A stretch of DNA of 46,577 nucleotides from an uncultured Bacilli bacterium (GCA_947589435.1 CANQBI010000010.1:1-46577); one strand, 5' to 3'. Shown: positions 31,509-39,932, numbered from the stretch's first letter. Program-made: numbers and translations. Notes: a model not told the origin generated them from the sequence alone.

Positions 31509-32933
31509 TTATTTTTTATCTAAAATTCGGGCCATTTCCACTCCGGATGCCGATGCCATCATAAGACCTCTTGTCATTCCACCACCATCACCAATAGAGT
31601 ATAACCCTTTAATACTCGTTTCAAAATTCCGGTCAATTACCACTTGATTACTATAGAATTTAATCTCTGGTGCATATAGTAAGTTTTCCGGATTAGCAAA
31701 ACCTTCTACTATCTTATCCATATCTCTTATAAAGGCTAAGATATCGGTCATAGTCCGGTAACCTAAAGCAAATGTTATATCCCCAGCGACCGCACTTTTT
31801 AAAGTCGGTTTAATTGGGTTAGTTTTTAACTCTTCTTCCCAAGTCCTTTTACCTCTATAAATATCTCCCAGTCTTTGAACAACAATGTTGCCATTACCTA
31901 GTTCATTTAAATTTTGGGCAATATTTCTTCCATATTCAATAGGTTTTGAGAAAGGATAATTAAAGTGATGAGATACTAAAATAGCTAAATTAGTATTGGT
32001 ACTTTTTCGGTCTTTATAAGAGTGACCATTAACTAAACTTAAATTGTTATCATATACTTCACTCGAAACAAAACCACTAGGATTTTGACAAAAAGTTCGA
32101 ACCTTATCTTTAAAAGGACTAGGGCGCCCTATAAACTTTCCTTCATACATATATTTATTAATTTTTTCCATTACTTTATCACTTAACTCATAACGAACAC
32201 CAATATCAACAATACCAGCTTCCGTTTTAATATTGTGTTTTTCACACATATTAACAAGCCAATTTGCCCCTTTTCTACCTACCGCTACTATAACATTATC
32301 AGCATAAATTATTTCTTCTTCATCATTAGTTCCCGACTTTCTTACCTTAACACCTTTAGCAATACCATCTTCAATTACTAAATCCGTAACGGTAGTATTA
32401 AACATTAAATCAACCCCGGCATCTTCTAAATAATCTTCTAATTTTTTATATAGTTCATGAGCTTTTTCCGTTCCTAAATGTCTTATCGGAATATCGATTA
32501 AAGTAAGTCCTTCTTTTTTAGCTTTATTTTTAATTTTACTAACTTCTTCTTTATATTCAATACCTTCAAGTTTCGTATCGGCCCCAAACTTTAAATAAAT
32601 ACTATCGGTATAATCAATTAATTTTTTAGTTTCTTCAACACCAATATATTTATGTAAGTTACCTCCGACATAAAAATCTTCATCTTCTTTATTATATAAA
32701 GATAATTTACCATCAGAAAATGCTCCAGCCCCACTAAAACCACTAGTTATATTACAAAAAGGCTTACATTTCACACACTTACCAATCTTTTCAATCGGAC
32801 AAGTTCTCTCTTCTACTCTTTTTCCTTGTTCAATTAATAACACCTTTTTATCACTTTTTAAATTTAATAACTCATAGGCCATAAAAATGGCTCCTGGTCC
32901 CATGCCTATGGCTATTACATCATATTTTTGCAT
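31509..32933 (-). CDS. FAD-dependent oxidoreductase (COG2509 type)
   Basis: About 474 residues. N-terminal dinucleotide fold VIAIGMGPGAIFMAYELL, a Cys cluster CPIEKIGKCVKCKPFC, then GFSGAGAFSDGKLSLY and the C-terminal FAD motif GLYSIGDGGGMTRGLMMASA. These match the uncharacterised FAD-dependent dehydrogenase family common in Bacillota. The Cys-rich insert might hold a metal or take part in redox transfer. AAGGAAG precedes ATG 32933; the frame opens earlier at 32987. It follows spo0A after a terminator. Confidence 0.88.
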   Translation of the reverse strand: MQKYDVIAIGMGPGAIFMAYELLNLKSDKKVLLIEQGKRVEERTCPIEKIGKCVKCKPFCNITSGFSGAGAFSDGKLSLYNKEDEDFYVGGNLHKYIGVEETKKLIDYTDSIYLKFGADTKLEGIEYKEEVSKIKNKAKKEGLTLIDIPIRHLGTEKAHELYKKLEDYLEDAGVDLMFNTTVTDLVIEDGIAKGVKVRKSGTNDEEEIIYADNVIVAVGRKGANWLVNMCEKHNIKTEAGIVDIGVRYELSDKVMEKINKYMYEGKFIGRPSPFKDKVRTFCQNPSGFVSSEVYDNNLSLVNGHSYKDRKSTNTNLAILVSHHFNYPFSKPIEYGRNIAQNLNELGNGNIVVQRLGDIYRGKRTWEEELKTNPIKPTLKSAVAGDITFALGYRTMTDILAFIRDMDKIVEGFANPENLLYAPEIKFYSNQVVIDRNFETSIKGLYSIGDGGGMTRGLMMASASGVEMARILDKK

Positions 32934-32991
32934 TACCGCTACTTCCTTTACCAATATAATTATATAATGAAATAGATGATTATTCAAACAA

Positions 32992-33020
32992 TTTAAAAAG
33001 GAAGAGGCATCTTCCTAATC
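32992..33020 (-). terminator. Terminator after spo0A
   Basis: Minus strand AGGAAGA-TGCC-TCTTCCT followed by TTTTTAAA, overlapping the spo0A stop. Confidence 0.9.
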
Positions 33021-33773
33021 ATATACTAAATTATTTTCAATTCTAATTCTATCGGCAATTGTAGTTAAATATTCGGCATTCGTTGGTTTATCTCTATTCA
33101 CATTTAAACTATGACCAAAGATACTTTCCATTAAATTCATATCTCCTCTCGTCCAACTAACTTCAATCGCATGTCTAATGGCTCTTTCCACTCTTGTGGT
33201 CGTAGTGTTATATTTATGAGCAATCGTTGGATATATATCTTTAGTTATATAAGCAAGTCCATGACTATCATTATAAACCATCATAATTCCATCTTTTATA
33301 TATTGATAACCTCTTATATGCGATGGAATCCCTAATTTATGTAATAAATCCGTTATAATTCTTTCTTGATTAAATAATTTACTTTTGTTATTAATCCTAT
33401 AATCAATACTTAATATTCTTTTTTCTAAAGCTAAATAATTAATTGGCTTTAGCATATAATATGTAATTCCATAATTATTGGCTTCTTCTAAAATATTTTC
33501 ATCTTTATAAGAAGTCATAATAATTACATTTTTATTTATCCTTCTTCTTTCCATTTCACTTAAGATAAATAAACCATCTAGGCCCGGAATAATTAAATCC
33601 ATTAAGATAATATCTACTTCTTTATTATGATTAATGATATACTCTAATCCTTCCTCACCATTATTTTTACAAGCTACTACTTTAATTACTTCATGACTAC
33701 TGAAATACTTCTCGATGTCACTAGTTACTGATTTATTACTATCAATAACTAAGACATTAATGTTAGTTTTCAC
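33015..33773 (-). CDS. spo0A: Master regulator Spo0A
   Basis: 252 residues with a GTG start at 33773. Receiver domain (about 1-125) with the phospho-acceptor in DIILMDLIIPG, the switch Thr in IIMTSY and KPIN. The C-terminal effector domain has GIPSHIRGYQYI, ITKDIYPTIAHKYNTTTTRV and ERAIRHAIEVSWTRGD, the recognition helix nearly as in Bacillus, so it should read the same 0A box. Spo0A controls sporulation, biofilm and transition-state genes. Several 0A-like boxes lie upstream, suggesting autoregulation. No other sporulation gene is in the window. Confidence 0.97.
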   Translation of the reverse strand: MKTNINVLVIDSNKSVTSDIEKYFSSHEVIKVVACKNNGEEGLEYIINHNKEVDIILMDLIIPGLDGLFILSEMERRRINKNVIIMTSYKDENILEEANNYGITYYMLKPINYLALEKRILSIDYRINNKSKLFNQERIITDLLHKLGIPSHIRGYQYIKDGIMMVYNDSHGLAYITKDIYPTIAHKYNTTTTRVERAIRHAIEVSWTRGDMNLMESIFGHSLNVNRDKPTNAEYLTTIADRIRIENNLVYD

Positions 33774-33823
33774 TATTTCACTCTCTTTCTTTCTCCTAAT
33801 ATTTTTGTACTGCTTGTAAATTC

Positions 33824-33829
33824 ATTATA
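33824..33829 (-). promoter_or_regulatory. -10 of spo0A
   Basis: TATAAT on the minus strand, followed by GAATTT. No good -35 is visible at 17-nt spacing, which would suit activator- or SigH-dependent transcription. Confidence 0.5.
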
Positions 33830-33854
33830 TACTATTTTACAACAAAAATCTACA

Positions 33855-33879
33855 GAAAAAATTGACAAGTTTTGTCAAT
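33855..33879 (-). terminator. Terminator of the 181-aa gene
   Basis: Minus strand ATTGACAA-AAC-TTGTCAAT followed by TTTTTTCTG. The same bases include 0A-like words. Confidence 0.75.
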
Positions 33880-33909
33880 CTATGTCAATGTTTGTCACAT
33901 TTTGTCGAA
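33862..33909. promoter_or_regulatory. Spo0A-box cluster upstream of spo0A
   Basis: Plus strand TTTGTCAAT, TATGTCAAT, TTTGTCACA and an exact TTTGTCGAA (33901-33909) in tandem at 9-11-nt steps, about 45-90 nt upstream of the spo0A start of transcription. Confidence 0.6.
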
Positions 33910-33913
33910 TATA

Positions 33914-34459
33914 TTAATAATATTCTCTTATTAAGCTTCTTTTCTTACCAAAATCCTCTATTTTTGGTCTATTTAGATTCATAATTTCTTGATAACAAAT
34001 CTCCACAATTTCTTTTAAAGGAACTTCAAATTTAATATCTACTCCTAATTTTCCCATATATAAAGAACCTAAGTTATGACTTAAGATAAAGAATTTTAAA
34101 TAAGTAATAAATCTTTCGTATTCTTCACTTGTTACCATATTTTCTAAATAAAACTTCGGAAAAGGAATTTTTTGCAAAGTAAAGACCGCCGCCCCATTCC
34201 GGTTCGTTACCGTATATTCACTATTATATTTAACACTTTCATCAAAATCTTCTAAATTCCATCTTTCACAAAAAAGAATAAGCATTCGGGGGAGTATTTC
34301 AGTCGTGAAGTATTCTTCATTAGAAAGAGAACTTTCCACTTTCCTTTCTAATAATTTTTGTTTAATTTCTTGATAAGTGACACTGGTATCAATATCTTCC
34401 TTATCATTAACCACATTTTTAATATGATTAAATATTACTCCTACTTCAGACACTTCCAT
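33914..34459 (-). CDS. Hypothetical soluble protein, 181 aa
   Basis: 181 residues, no membrane segment. TEILPRMLILFCERWNLEDF and PFPKFYLENMVTSEEYERFI are the most distinctive stretches; C-terminus basic (KKRSLIREYY). GGGAGGTATA precedes ATG 34459. It lies between pgk and spo0A with a terminator after it. I do not recognise the family. Confidence 0.72.
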   Translation of the reverse strand: MEVSEVGVIFNHIKNVVNDKEDIDTSVTYQEIKQKLLERKVESSLSNEEYFTTEILPRMLILFCERWNLEDFDESVKYNSEYTVTNRNGAAVFTLQKIPFPKFYLENMVTSEEYERFITYLKFFILSHNLGSLYMGKLGVDIKFEVPLKEIVEICYQEIMNLNRPKIEDFGKKRSLIREYY

Positions 34460-34529
34460 ATACCTCCCATACTACCTACCATAAGTATATCGTATTAAAG
34501 GATTTGACACAAGCAAAATAGACTATTTC

Positions 34530-35690
34530 TTACTCTTTATTAACACTATTTAAAGATATATACTCTAAAGCTTTTAATTTACTAGAGGAAACATACTCTA
34601 AAGTTGCGCCTCCTCCACTAGAAAGGTAAGCAAAACTTTCATCATAACCAAATTTATGTACCGCACTTAAAGTATCTCCCCCTCCAATATAGACAGAAGC
34701 ATCACTCTTACTTAAACTTTCTAGTAATCCTCTAGTACCATTACTATAATTATCATCTTCATATTTGCCACAAGTACCATTAAAGAAAACCATATTTAAA
34801 TGATTAAGTAATTCACTATCAATAATATTATCTAATATTACATCTTCATCTTCTACTTCTTCAATTTTAATATTTAAATTTTTATCATTTCTTTTAACCA
34901 TAAAATTATTACTAAAGAATATCTTATCTTTGTTATTTATTAATAGATTTTTAACACACTCTAGTACTTCTTCATCATCACTTACTAAACTAATCCCTGT
35001 ATTATAACCTTTAACTTTTAAGAAAGTATTTAAAATACCCCCTGTAATAATTAATTTATCACATCTATTTAAAATATTTTCAATAATTTTAATTTTATCA
35101 TCAACTTTAGCCCCACCCATTATAACTCCAAAAGGGTGATTAGTTATCGTTATTAATGGTTCTAAATTATTTAGTTCACTTTCCACTAAAAAGCCTAAAT
35201 AAGTAGGCAAATATTTAGATATACCAGCAGTTGAGGCATGCGCTCTATGAAGGGAGGCAAAAGCATCAATAACAAATATATCCGCAAAACTACTCCAATA
35301 TTTAGCAAGTTCTAAATCATTAGCACTTTCTCTTTTCTCTGGTACATCAGTATATCTCGTATTTTCTACTAAAAATATCTTTTTAGAACTTCTATTTATT
35401 TCATCTAGTTCCAAAGGATTACCAATAAACTCAATATCATAATATTTTTTTAAATATTCATAAACTATTCTTAAACTATTTTTCTCTTTATCATCTTCTA
35501 CTTTAACTCTTCCAAAATGACTCATTAAAATAACTATATTACCATTTTCTAATAAATAATTAATTGTCTTAAAACTCTTAGTTATTTTACTATCATCACT
35601 AATGTTACCATCACTTACTGGTACATTAAAATCACATCTTAATATAACTCTTTTATTATTTATTTCTTTATTACTTAAATATTCCATCAT
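34530..35690 (-). CDS. pgk: Phosphoglycerate kinase, divergent
   Basis: About 386 residues, near the family norm of 390-400. Landmarks: RCDFNVP, HFGR (usually HLGRP), ENTRY (usually ENVRF), DAFASLHRAHAST (usually DAFGTAHRAHAS), GGAKVDDKI, FFNGTCGKYED (usually WNGPMGVFE), GGGDT and SSGGGATLEY. The enzyme transfers phosphate from 1,3-bisphosphoglycerate to ADP. Basic substrate residues are kept but the nucleotide-site loop is altered, and gapA/tpi neighbours are absent, so it may be a second or specialised copy. ATG 35690 follows AGGTGAAT. Confidence 0.88.
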   Translation of the reverse strand: MMEYLSNKEINNKRVILRCDFNVPVSDGNISDDSKITKSFKTINYLLENGNIVILMSHFGRVKVEDDKEKNSLRIVYEYLKKYYDIEFIGNPLELDEINRSSKKIFLVENTRYTDVPEKRESANDLELAKYWSSFADIFVIDAFASLHRAHASTAGISKYLPTYLGFLVESELNNLEPLITITNHPFGVIMGGAKVDDKIKIIENILNRCDKLIITGGILNTFLKVKGYNTGISLVSDDEEVLECVKNLLINNKDKIFFSNNFMVKRNDKNLNIKIEEVEDEDVILDNIIDSELLNHLNMVFFNGTCGKYEDDNYSNGTRGLLESLSKSDASVYIGGGDTLSAVHKFGYDESFAYLSSGGGATLEYVSSSKLKALEYISLNSVNKE

Positions 35691-35712
35691 ATTCACCTAT
35701 TTATATCATATC

Positions 35713-35743
35713 AAAAAAATCCTAAGTTTTAATTACTTAAGAT
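35713..35743 (-). terminator. Terminator of surface operon 2
   Basis: Minus strand ATCTTAAGT-AATTAAA-ACTTAGGAT followed by TTTTTTT. Confidence 0.85.
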
Positions 35744-35794
35744 TACTTTTTGACACTTATTTTATTATTATATAACAATTTAATTTATAATTAA

Positions 35795-37006
35795 TTAATT
35801 ATTAGGTAAACTTGTTATTATATAAGGATGTTCTTTTGTACCTTCTCCTGTTAAGTTTACTCTAGGTATAAGATAGAACACTGGGCGAACCGCATACTCA
35901 AATTCCACACGGCCATTTACATACTCAAAGGCACCGCTTGAAAGCACATACCATGCATAGGTCCAAAAGATGTCGCTGTTATACTCAAACCTAGACATGG
36001 TCCATTCGTCTGTAGTTGAATTATTTACCCACCCATTTGCTATAAACAACCAACTATTAACATTATTTGCATATGCCCACGAGTTATAATAATCACTTGC
36101 ATACATTAACCCTATTTTACTTTCGTTAGTTTGACTTGTTTTGGGTTCTGTTGTTTCTGGGGTGTTTGTTTGATCAGCATTATACCATTTATGGCTACTT
36201 ATAATACTTTCCCAATATGATGCATCTGGTATTCTTGTTTGTTCTGTTACAAAGATTGCGTCATAGAAGGTTTCGTTTAAATAACGTTTTACTTCTGACG
36301 AATCCCATTTTATATCTGAAGTATAAATTGAATTCCATGGTTGACTTTCACTTGATGGTACTGCCCTTATTATTTTTAATTGATTGGCCTCTAATCCTAT
36401 TTCGCTATCTACTTCTGATGTTATTCCTATTATTCTATACATATAATTTCCAGAATCATTTGCTGTACATGTACTCTCTACAATTGTTCCAAAGCATATA
36501 TAATTATTTAAATTATGATTTGTTACATCAATTTGTGTTCCTTTAAAACGATATAGTCCATCTACTTCTGTAGTATGTTCTCCTCCTCCTGCAAATGCAC
36601 TTCCACCTTTGGCCTTTAAATGATCTATAGCTGGTTCCCCTGTTGCAAAGTATAAAGTACAATATGTTGTTTGTTTTGTCTTTATGGTGGCTGTTTTATC
36701 AGCAAGACTAAATGTTAATACTTTTTCCCAATCTATATCGTGTCCTTCACTATCTGTACACTCTGCTCCAACAAAACCATGAGTGCTTGGATCAGGCCAT
36801 TTACTTCTATCTTCTGCCTCATGCCACTCACCATTTGTTTCTTGTATCCATATTGCTAATGATTTATCATTACTTTTTAAAATTTTTTGAGTTTCGATTT
36901 CGTCTATTTTGTTAGGATTAGTCAATTCTTTTATCATTTCATATCCTCCATATATAACCCCTATTGTTGCTAGTATAATTATAATTTTTAATATTATTTT
37001 CTTCAT
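35795..37006 (-). CDS. Variable surface protein, second gene of operon 2
   Basis: 403 residues, paralogue of 10573-11763. Signal anchor (about 4-24), GEWHEAEDRSKWPD, TIKTKQTTYCTLYFATGEPA, YRIIGI, WDSSEVKRYLNETF, GLMYASDYYNSWAY, EWTMSR, AVRPVFYL and GEGTKEHPYII. The part between EWTMSR and AVRPVFYL differs completely from the paralogue and includes FEY three times, each encoded by TTTGAGTAT. Extra insert TPETTEPKTSQTNES before the GLMY motif. Probably a displayed ligand-binding protein (inference). Confidence 0.82.
   Translation of the reverse strand: MKKIILKIIIILATIGVIYGGYEMIKELTNPNKIDEIETQKILKSNDKSLAIWIQETNGEWHEAEDRSKWPDPSTHGFVGAECTDSEGHDIDWEKVLTFSLADKTATIKTKQTTYCTLYFATGEPAIDHLKAKGGSAFAGGGEHTTEVDGLYRFKGTQIDVTNHNLNNYICFGTIVESTCTANDSGNYMYRIIGITSEVDSEIGLEANQLKIIRAVPSSESQPWNSIYTSDIKWDSSEVKRYLNETFYDAIFVTEQTRIPDASYWESIISSHKWYNADQTNTPETTEPKTSQTNESKIGLMYASDYYNSWAYANNVNSWLFIANGWVNNSTTDEWTMSRFEYNSDIFWTYAWYVLSSGAFEYVNGRVEFEYAVRPVFYLIPRVNLTGEGTKEHPYIITSLPNN
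35894..35989 (-). other. Variable block of surface operon 2
   Basis: 96 nt, about 42% G+C by hand count, bounded by GAATGGACCATGTCTAGG and GCGGTTCGCCCAGTGTTCTA, which match the boundaries of the block in operon 1. It contains the 9-mer TTTGAGTAT three times, partly reaching the boundary. Confidence 0.7.
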
Positions 37007-37020
37007 TATATATTTCCTTT

Positions 37021-37855
37021 CTATTTATTAAAATAGGCATAACAGGTATCTGGTCCAGTTGATGTTATCGTAAAGCCATTAGTAACATCATAAGCAAATG
37101 TTGTATTTGATTTTTCTTGATGCTTACATTCATAATCACTCATTTCAGTATAACTACTATCTAGGGTATTGACTAACTTATATGTTTTATCTCCATGTTT
37201 TTTATCTCCAGTTTCATCTTCAACATAAGCGTAAATTATTACATCGGATAATTTATCTCTATCATAATATATTCGACATACTACTTGAGTTGGTTTTGAT
37301 TCTTCAGTATAATTTATAATTAAATTTCCTTCATCATCTATTGTATATGAATTATATAAAACATCTCCTCCTGTTGCTGGATAACAATTACTTGATTCTT
37401 TATTTACTTTATAACCATTCACTGGTAAGTATTTACTTATCATATACTTTTTAGCATCATCAGGCATTTGCGTGTAAAAGATTATATTAACATCCGTATT
37501 CCTATCAGTAAGTGGTCCGGTTTTGACTGGTTCTCCTTCTCCGGCAAAGTTTCCTACTTTACTGGTGAATATTGGTACCCATCCACTTTCGTAATTATAG
37601 TAAGCATGAGTTGCACTTATTATTCTAAATAAAGTCATAACAAAAAGAGCGAGAATGATATAACTTATTTCTCGTTTATATTTTAAATTCTTATATTTTT
37701 CTTTTATATTATAAAGTTTATCTTTTAAATTATTAAATGGTATGAATACTAAAGATATTAGGGTGTTACAATAACCCCCCCCCGATGCTACTTATTAGAA
37801 CTACTAACATAATTACTGTTACATATAGTACTAAGTTTTTATTCTCTTTCTTCAT
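37021..37855 (-). CDS. Phase-variable surface protein, currently out of frame (G9)
   Basis: From ATG 37855 (AGAGG upstream) the frame encodes a membrane helix (NLVLYVTVIMLVVLISS), enters nine G and stops after 29 residues. With eight or eleven G it runs on through ISYIILALFVMTLFRIISAT and HAYYNYESGWVPIFTSKVGN to the stop at 37021, 277 residues with eight G. The paralogue at 11778-12458 has one intact helix before HAYYNY. The only internal ATG in the lower part, 37638, would give 205 residues with a truncated helix. This is the hallmark of slipped-strand ON/OFF switching, or a genuine frameshift, or a sequencing error. Confidence 0.75.
37775..37783. repeat. Nine-base C (G on coding strand) homopolymer
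   Basis: A run of nine C on the plus strand in an otherwise very AT-rich region, inside the 5' part of the surface gene. Changing the count by -1 or +2 restores the reading frame. Confidence 0.95.
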
Positions 37856-37907
37856 ACTCTTTTACCTCTTTTATATTATTAATATATTTATTTAATTTTA
37901 TACTTAT

Positions 37908-37924
37908 GTTGTAAATACCGAATA
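37908..37924. promoter_or_regulatory. Shared motif, site 3
   Basis: GTTGTAAATACCGAATA in the leader of surface operon 2, matching sites at 10471-10490 and 12470-12486. Confidence 0.5.
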
Positions 37925-37970
37925 CTTAATACAAATAAAAATGTTGTATTTGTGTACCTTATATTTAAAT

Positions 37971-37997
37971 ATTATACCAAATAACAACATTAGTCAA
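37971..37997 (-). promoter_or_regulatory. Likely promoter of surface operon 2
   Basis: Minus strand TTGACT (37992-37997), 15-nt spacer, TATAAT (37971-37976). The short spacer may need an activator. The leader is about 110 nt with an ACAAATA/TATTTGT hairpin. Confidence 0.5.
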
Positions 37998-38012
37998 TAA
38001 GTAATTTTAAAA

Positions 38013-38303
38013 TTATCTTTTTAAACTATCTTCTTCTAAAGAAAAAGATCTAATACTTTCTTTTACTTCTTCTAGTTTTCTTTTTTGAATATCTAAAAAC
38101 ATTAATTTCATAAAACCACTACTATTGTTAATTAAATATTCTATTTCTGAATTACTCATTTCCTTAAATAAATTTTCTTCATTAGCATTTACTAATATTT
38201 CTTTTATAGTTAAATGTTTATCCCCAAATTCTCCTTTATAATATCTATTCATTATACTATAATATTTCTTTAAATTAGGACTTAATTCTATATCTTTTGT
38301 CAT
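38013..38303 (-). CDS. Hypothetical small protein, 96 aa
   Basis: 96 residues, soluble, charged, mostly helical, with KYYSIMNRYYKGEFGDKHL and EVKESIRSFSLEEDSLKR. GGGAGG precedes ATG 38303. It follows the Doc gene by about 45 nt, so may belong to the same unit, but nothing ties it to toxin-antitoxin function. Not recognised. Confidence 0.65.
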   Translation of the reverse strand: MTKDIELSPNLKKYYSIMNRYYKGEFGDKHLTIKEILVNANEENLFKEMSNSEIEYLINNSSGFMKLMFLDIQKRKLEEVKESIRSFSLEEDSLKR

Positions 38304-38347
38304 ATATCAAATACCTCCCTAACAATTCATAAATTATATTCTATATC

Positions 38348-38794
38348 TTACACTTCTACTAAATTATTTTCTGATATTGCCTCATAAATTTTTAATTTCA
38401 TTTCTTCTGATTCAAATGTACCATTGAAATATGATTCAAAAATTTCATGTAAAAATTGTTTACTTATTTTTCCAGCTGCAACATGATAACTAATATTTTC
38501 CATATCATAAATAAATTTTGATGCTATGTTTAAATATCCATTCAAAAGAAGAAACTGAGCACTTAACGATAATGCTAATCTTTTATTTCCATCAGCAAAA
38601 CAATGAAATTGACAAGTACAATAGAACAAATGAGTTAATTTATCTACAAATGTTGGATAATATTCGTCATTTTGTATATTTTGGAGTACAGATTCTAGTT
38701 GTCCAAAGTGAATAATATCGGTAGTTCCTCCTCCACTCACTTCAATAGTAGTCTTATGTATGCTTTTAGCTTGTTCACTAGTAATATAATACAT
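38348..38794 (-). CDS. Doc-type Fic-domain toxin
   Basis: 148 residues. The Fic/Doc motif is HCFADGNKRLAL (H-x-F-x-D-G-N-K-R) near residue 60-70, with the N-terminal YYITSEQAKSIHKT and GLES-like loop typical of Doc. Doc proteins phosphorylate EF-Tu; Fic relatives add AMP. The catalytic His is present, so it is probably active. Its ATG overlaps the stop codon of the upstream RhuM-like gene by one base, indicating coupled translation with that partner. Confidence 0.9.
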   Translation of the reverse strand: MYYITSEQAKSIHKTTIEVSGGGTTDIIHFGQLESVLQNIQNDEYYPTFVDKLTHLFYCTCQFHCFADGNKRLALSLSAQFLLLNGYLNIASKFIYDMENISYHVAAGKISKQFLHEIFESYFNGTFESEEMKLKIYEAISENNLVEV

Positions 38795-39819
38795 TACTCT
38801 CTCTCCTTTAAGCGCTCAAAAACATCTTTTGCTTCTTCTAATCTTTCTTTTAAATCTTCACTTTTTTCTCCTAAAAATCTTTCATATTCTGTTGCTTCTA
38901 ATGGAGTAATATAATCTTTTAATTTTATATGTAAAGCATCTCTAAAAGCAAAATCTCTACTTGCCATTTTAACACGAACTTTGTTAATTAATGGTTTATA
39001 CAATGATTGTTTTTCAAATTCTCCAAATAACTCATCTGTCTCATATGGAGTTAATTTTCTTTCTAACTCATTATATTTATTTGTAATAACTTCGGCTAAT
39101 CCAGTTTCATAAGATGCTATTAAGTCAAGAACCTCTGAATAAAATGTATCTCTAGTTTTATCTTTTTTTTCTAATTTTAATATACTTCTATATTCTGCAG
39201 CTTTTTCTCTAAAAATACTTTCATATATTTTATCAGTATATATAGCATATTTTATATTTCCCATTGCCACGTAATTATTCAAAGCATCTGTAAATTCTCT
39301 TCTATAATTCTCTTCATCAAACCACGAATTTAAAAAATCTTCATCTCTTTGATTTATATATTTTGTTGCTCCTCCAGTTTTTACATTTATTGTATCTATT
39401 ACAATATCTAATATGTTTTGTCTTATAATTTTAGCTTTTTCGCTTTCTACTAAAAGCATTCCTACATTTAAAAATGCTTTAAAATCAAATATTCCTAAAG
39501 AAGGTATTGATGATGCAAGGTCTCCGACATTTATGTCGGTGACCTTATCATTATATTTTTTTATAAAAGCTTTAAGCCTACTACCCTTTAATATATCATA
39601 ACCGTTTGCAATAAATTCATCTTTATTGTCTTCTAAATATCTTTCTATAGTTCTAACATCAACCTCATAAAAATTTGCTACTTGTTCCTTAGTAAAAGTT
39701 ATTTTATCTTCAAAGATAATACCATCTATATTACAAGCTTTCTCTATTTCACTCATAGCAAAATTATTATTTAATATATTTTGTCTATCTATTTTAGAAT
39801 TTGTTAAATCTTTTGCCAT
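38794..39819 (-). CDS. RhuM-family DNA-binding protein, partner of Doc
   Basis: 341 residues. N-terminal TFTKEQVANFYEVDVRTIER is a helix-turn-helix used by the RhuM family; the C-terminal half has FNSWF-like DEDFLNSWFDEENYRREF and YETDELFGEFEKQSLYKPLI plus DYITPLEATEYERFLGE. RhuM proteins are often found next to Fic/Doc proteins in toxin-antitoxin-like pairs. Expected to bind its own promoter and oppose the toxin (inference). GGGGAGGAG precedes ATG 39819. Confidence 0.82.
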   Translation of the reverse strand: MAKDLTNSKIDRQNILNNNFAMSEIEKACNIDGIIFEDKITFTKEQVANFYEVDVRTIERYLEDNKDEFIANGYDILKGSRLKAFIKKYNDKVTDINVGDLASSIPSLGIFDFKAFLNVGMLLVESEKAKIIRQNILDIVIDTINVKTGGATKYINQRDEDFLNSWFDEENYRREFTDALNNYVAMGNIKYAIYTDKIYESIFREKAAEYRSILKLEKKDKTRDTFYSEVLDLIASYETGLAEVITNKYNELERKLTPYETDELFGEFEKQSLYKPLINKVRVKMASRDFAFRDALHIKLKDYITPLEATEYERFLGEKSEDLKERLEEAKDVFERLKERE

Positions 39820-39845
39820 TTTCTCCTCCCCTATTTGACTACTTA

Positions 39846-39874
39846 ATTATATCACAAATGGTTCACTTTAACAA
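39846..39874 (-). promoter_or_regulatory. Promoter of the RhuM-Doc pair
   Basis: Minus strand TTGTTA (39869-39874), 17-nt spacer, TATAAT (39846-39851). GTTCACTT occurs in the spacer (39861-39868) and again at 39890-39897, possible operators. Confidence 0.72.
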
Positions 39875-39908
39875 TTATATTTTGGTTTTGTTCACTTGGT
39901 ATTGGCAT

Positions 39909-39932
39909 CATTTTGCCGATGTTGGCAAAATG
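39909..39932. promoter_or_regulatory. Inverted repeat CATTTTGCC / GGCAAAATG
   Basis: Perfect 9-bp arms around GATGTT, in the 206-nt gap between the RhuM gene and the zinc protein gene. No T run follows on either side, so an operator is more likely than a terminator. Confidence 0.55.

Noticed and set aside
39909-39932. Terminator after the zinc protein gene
   Set aside because: The hairpin is good but has no T run on either strand, so an operator is more likely.
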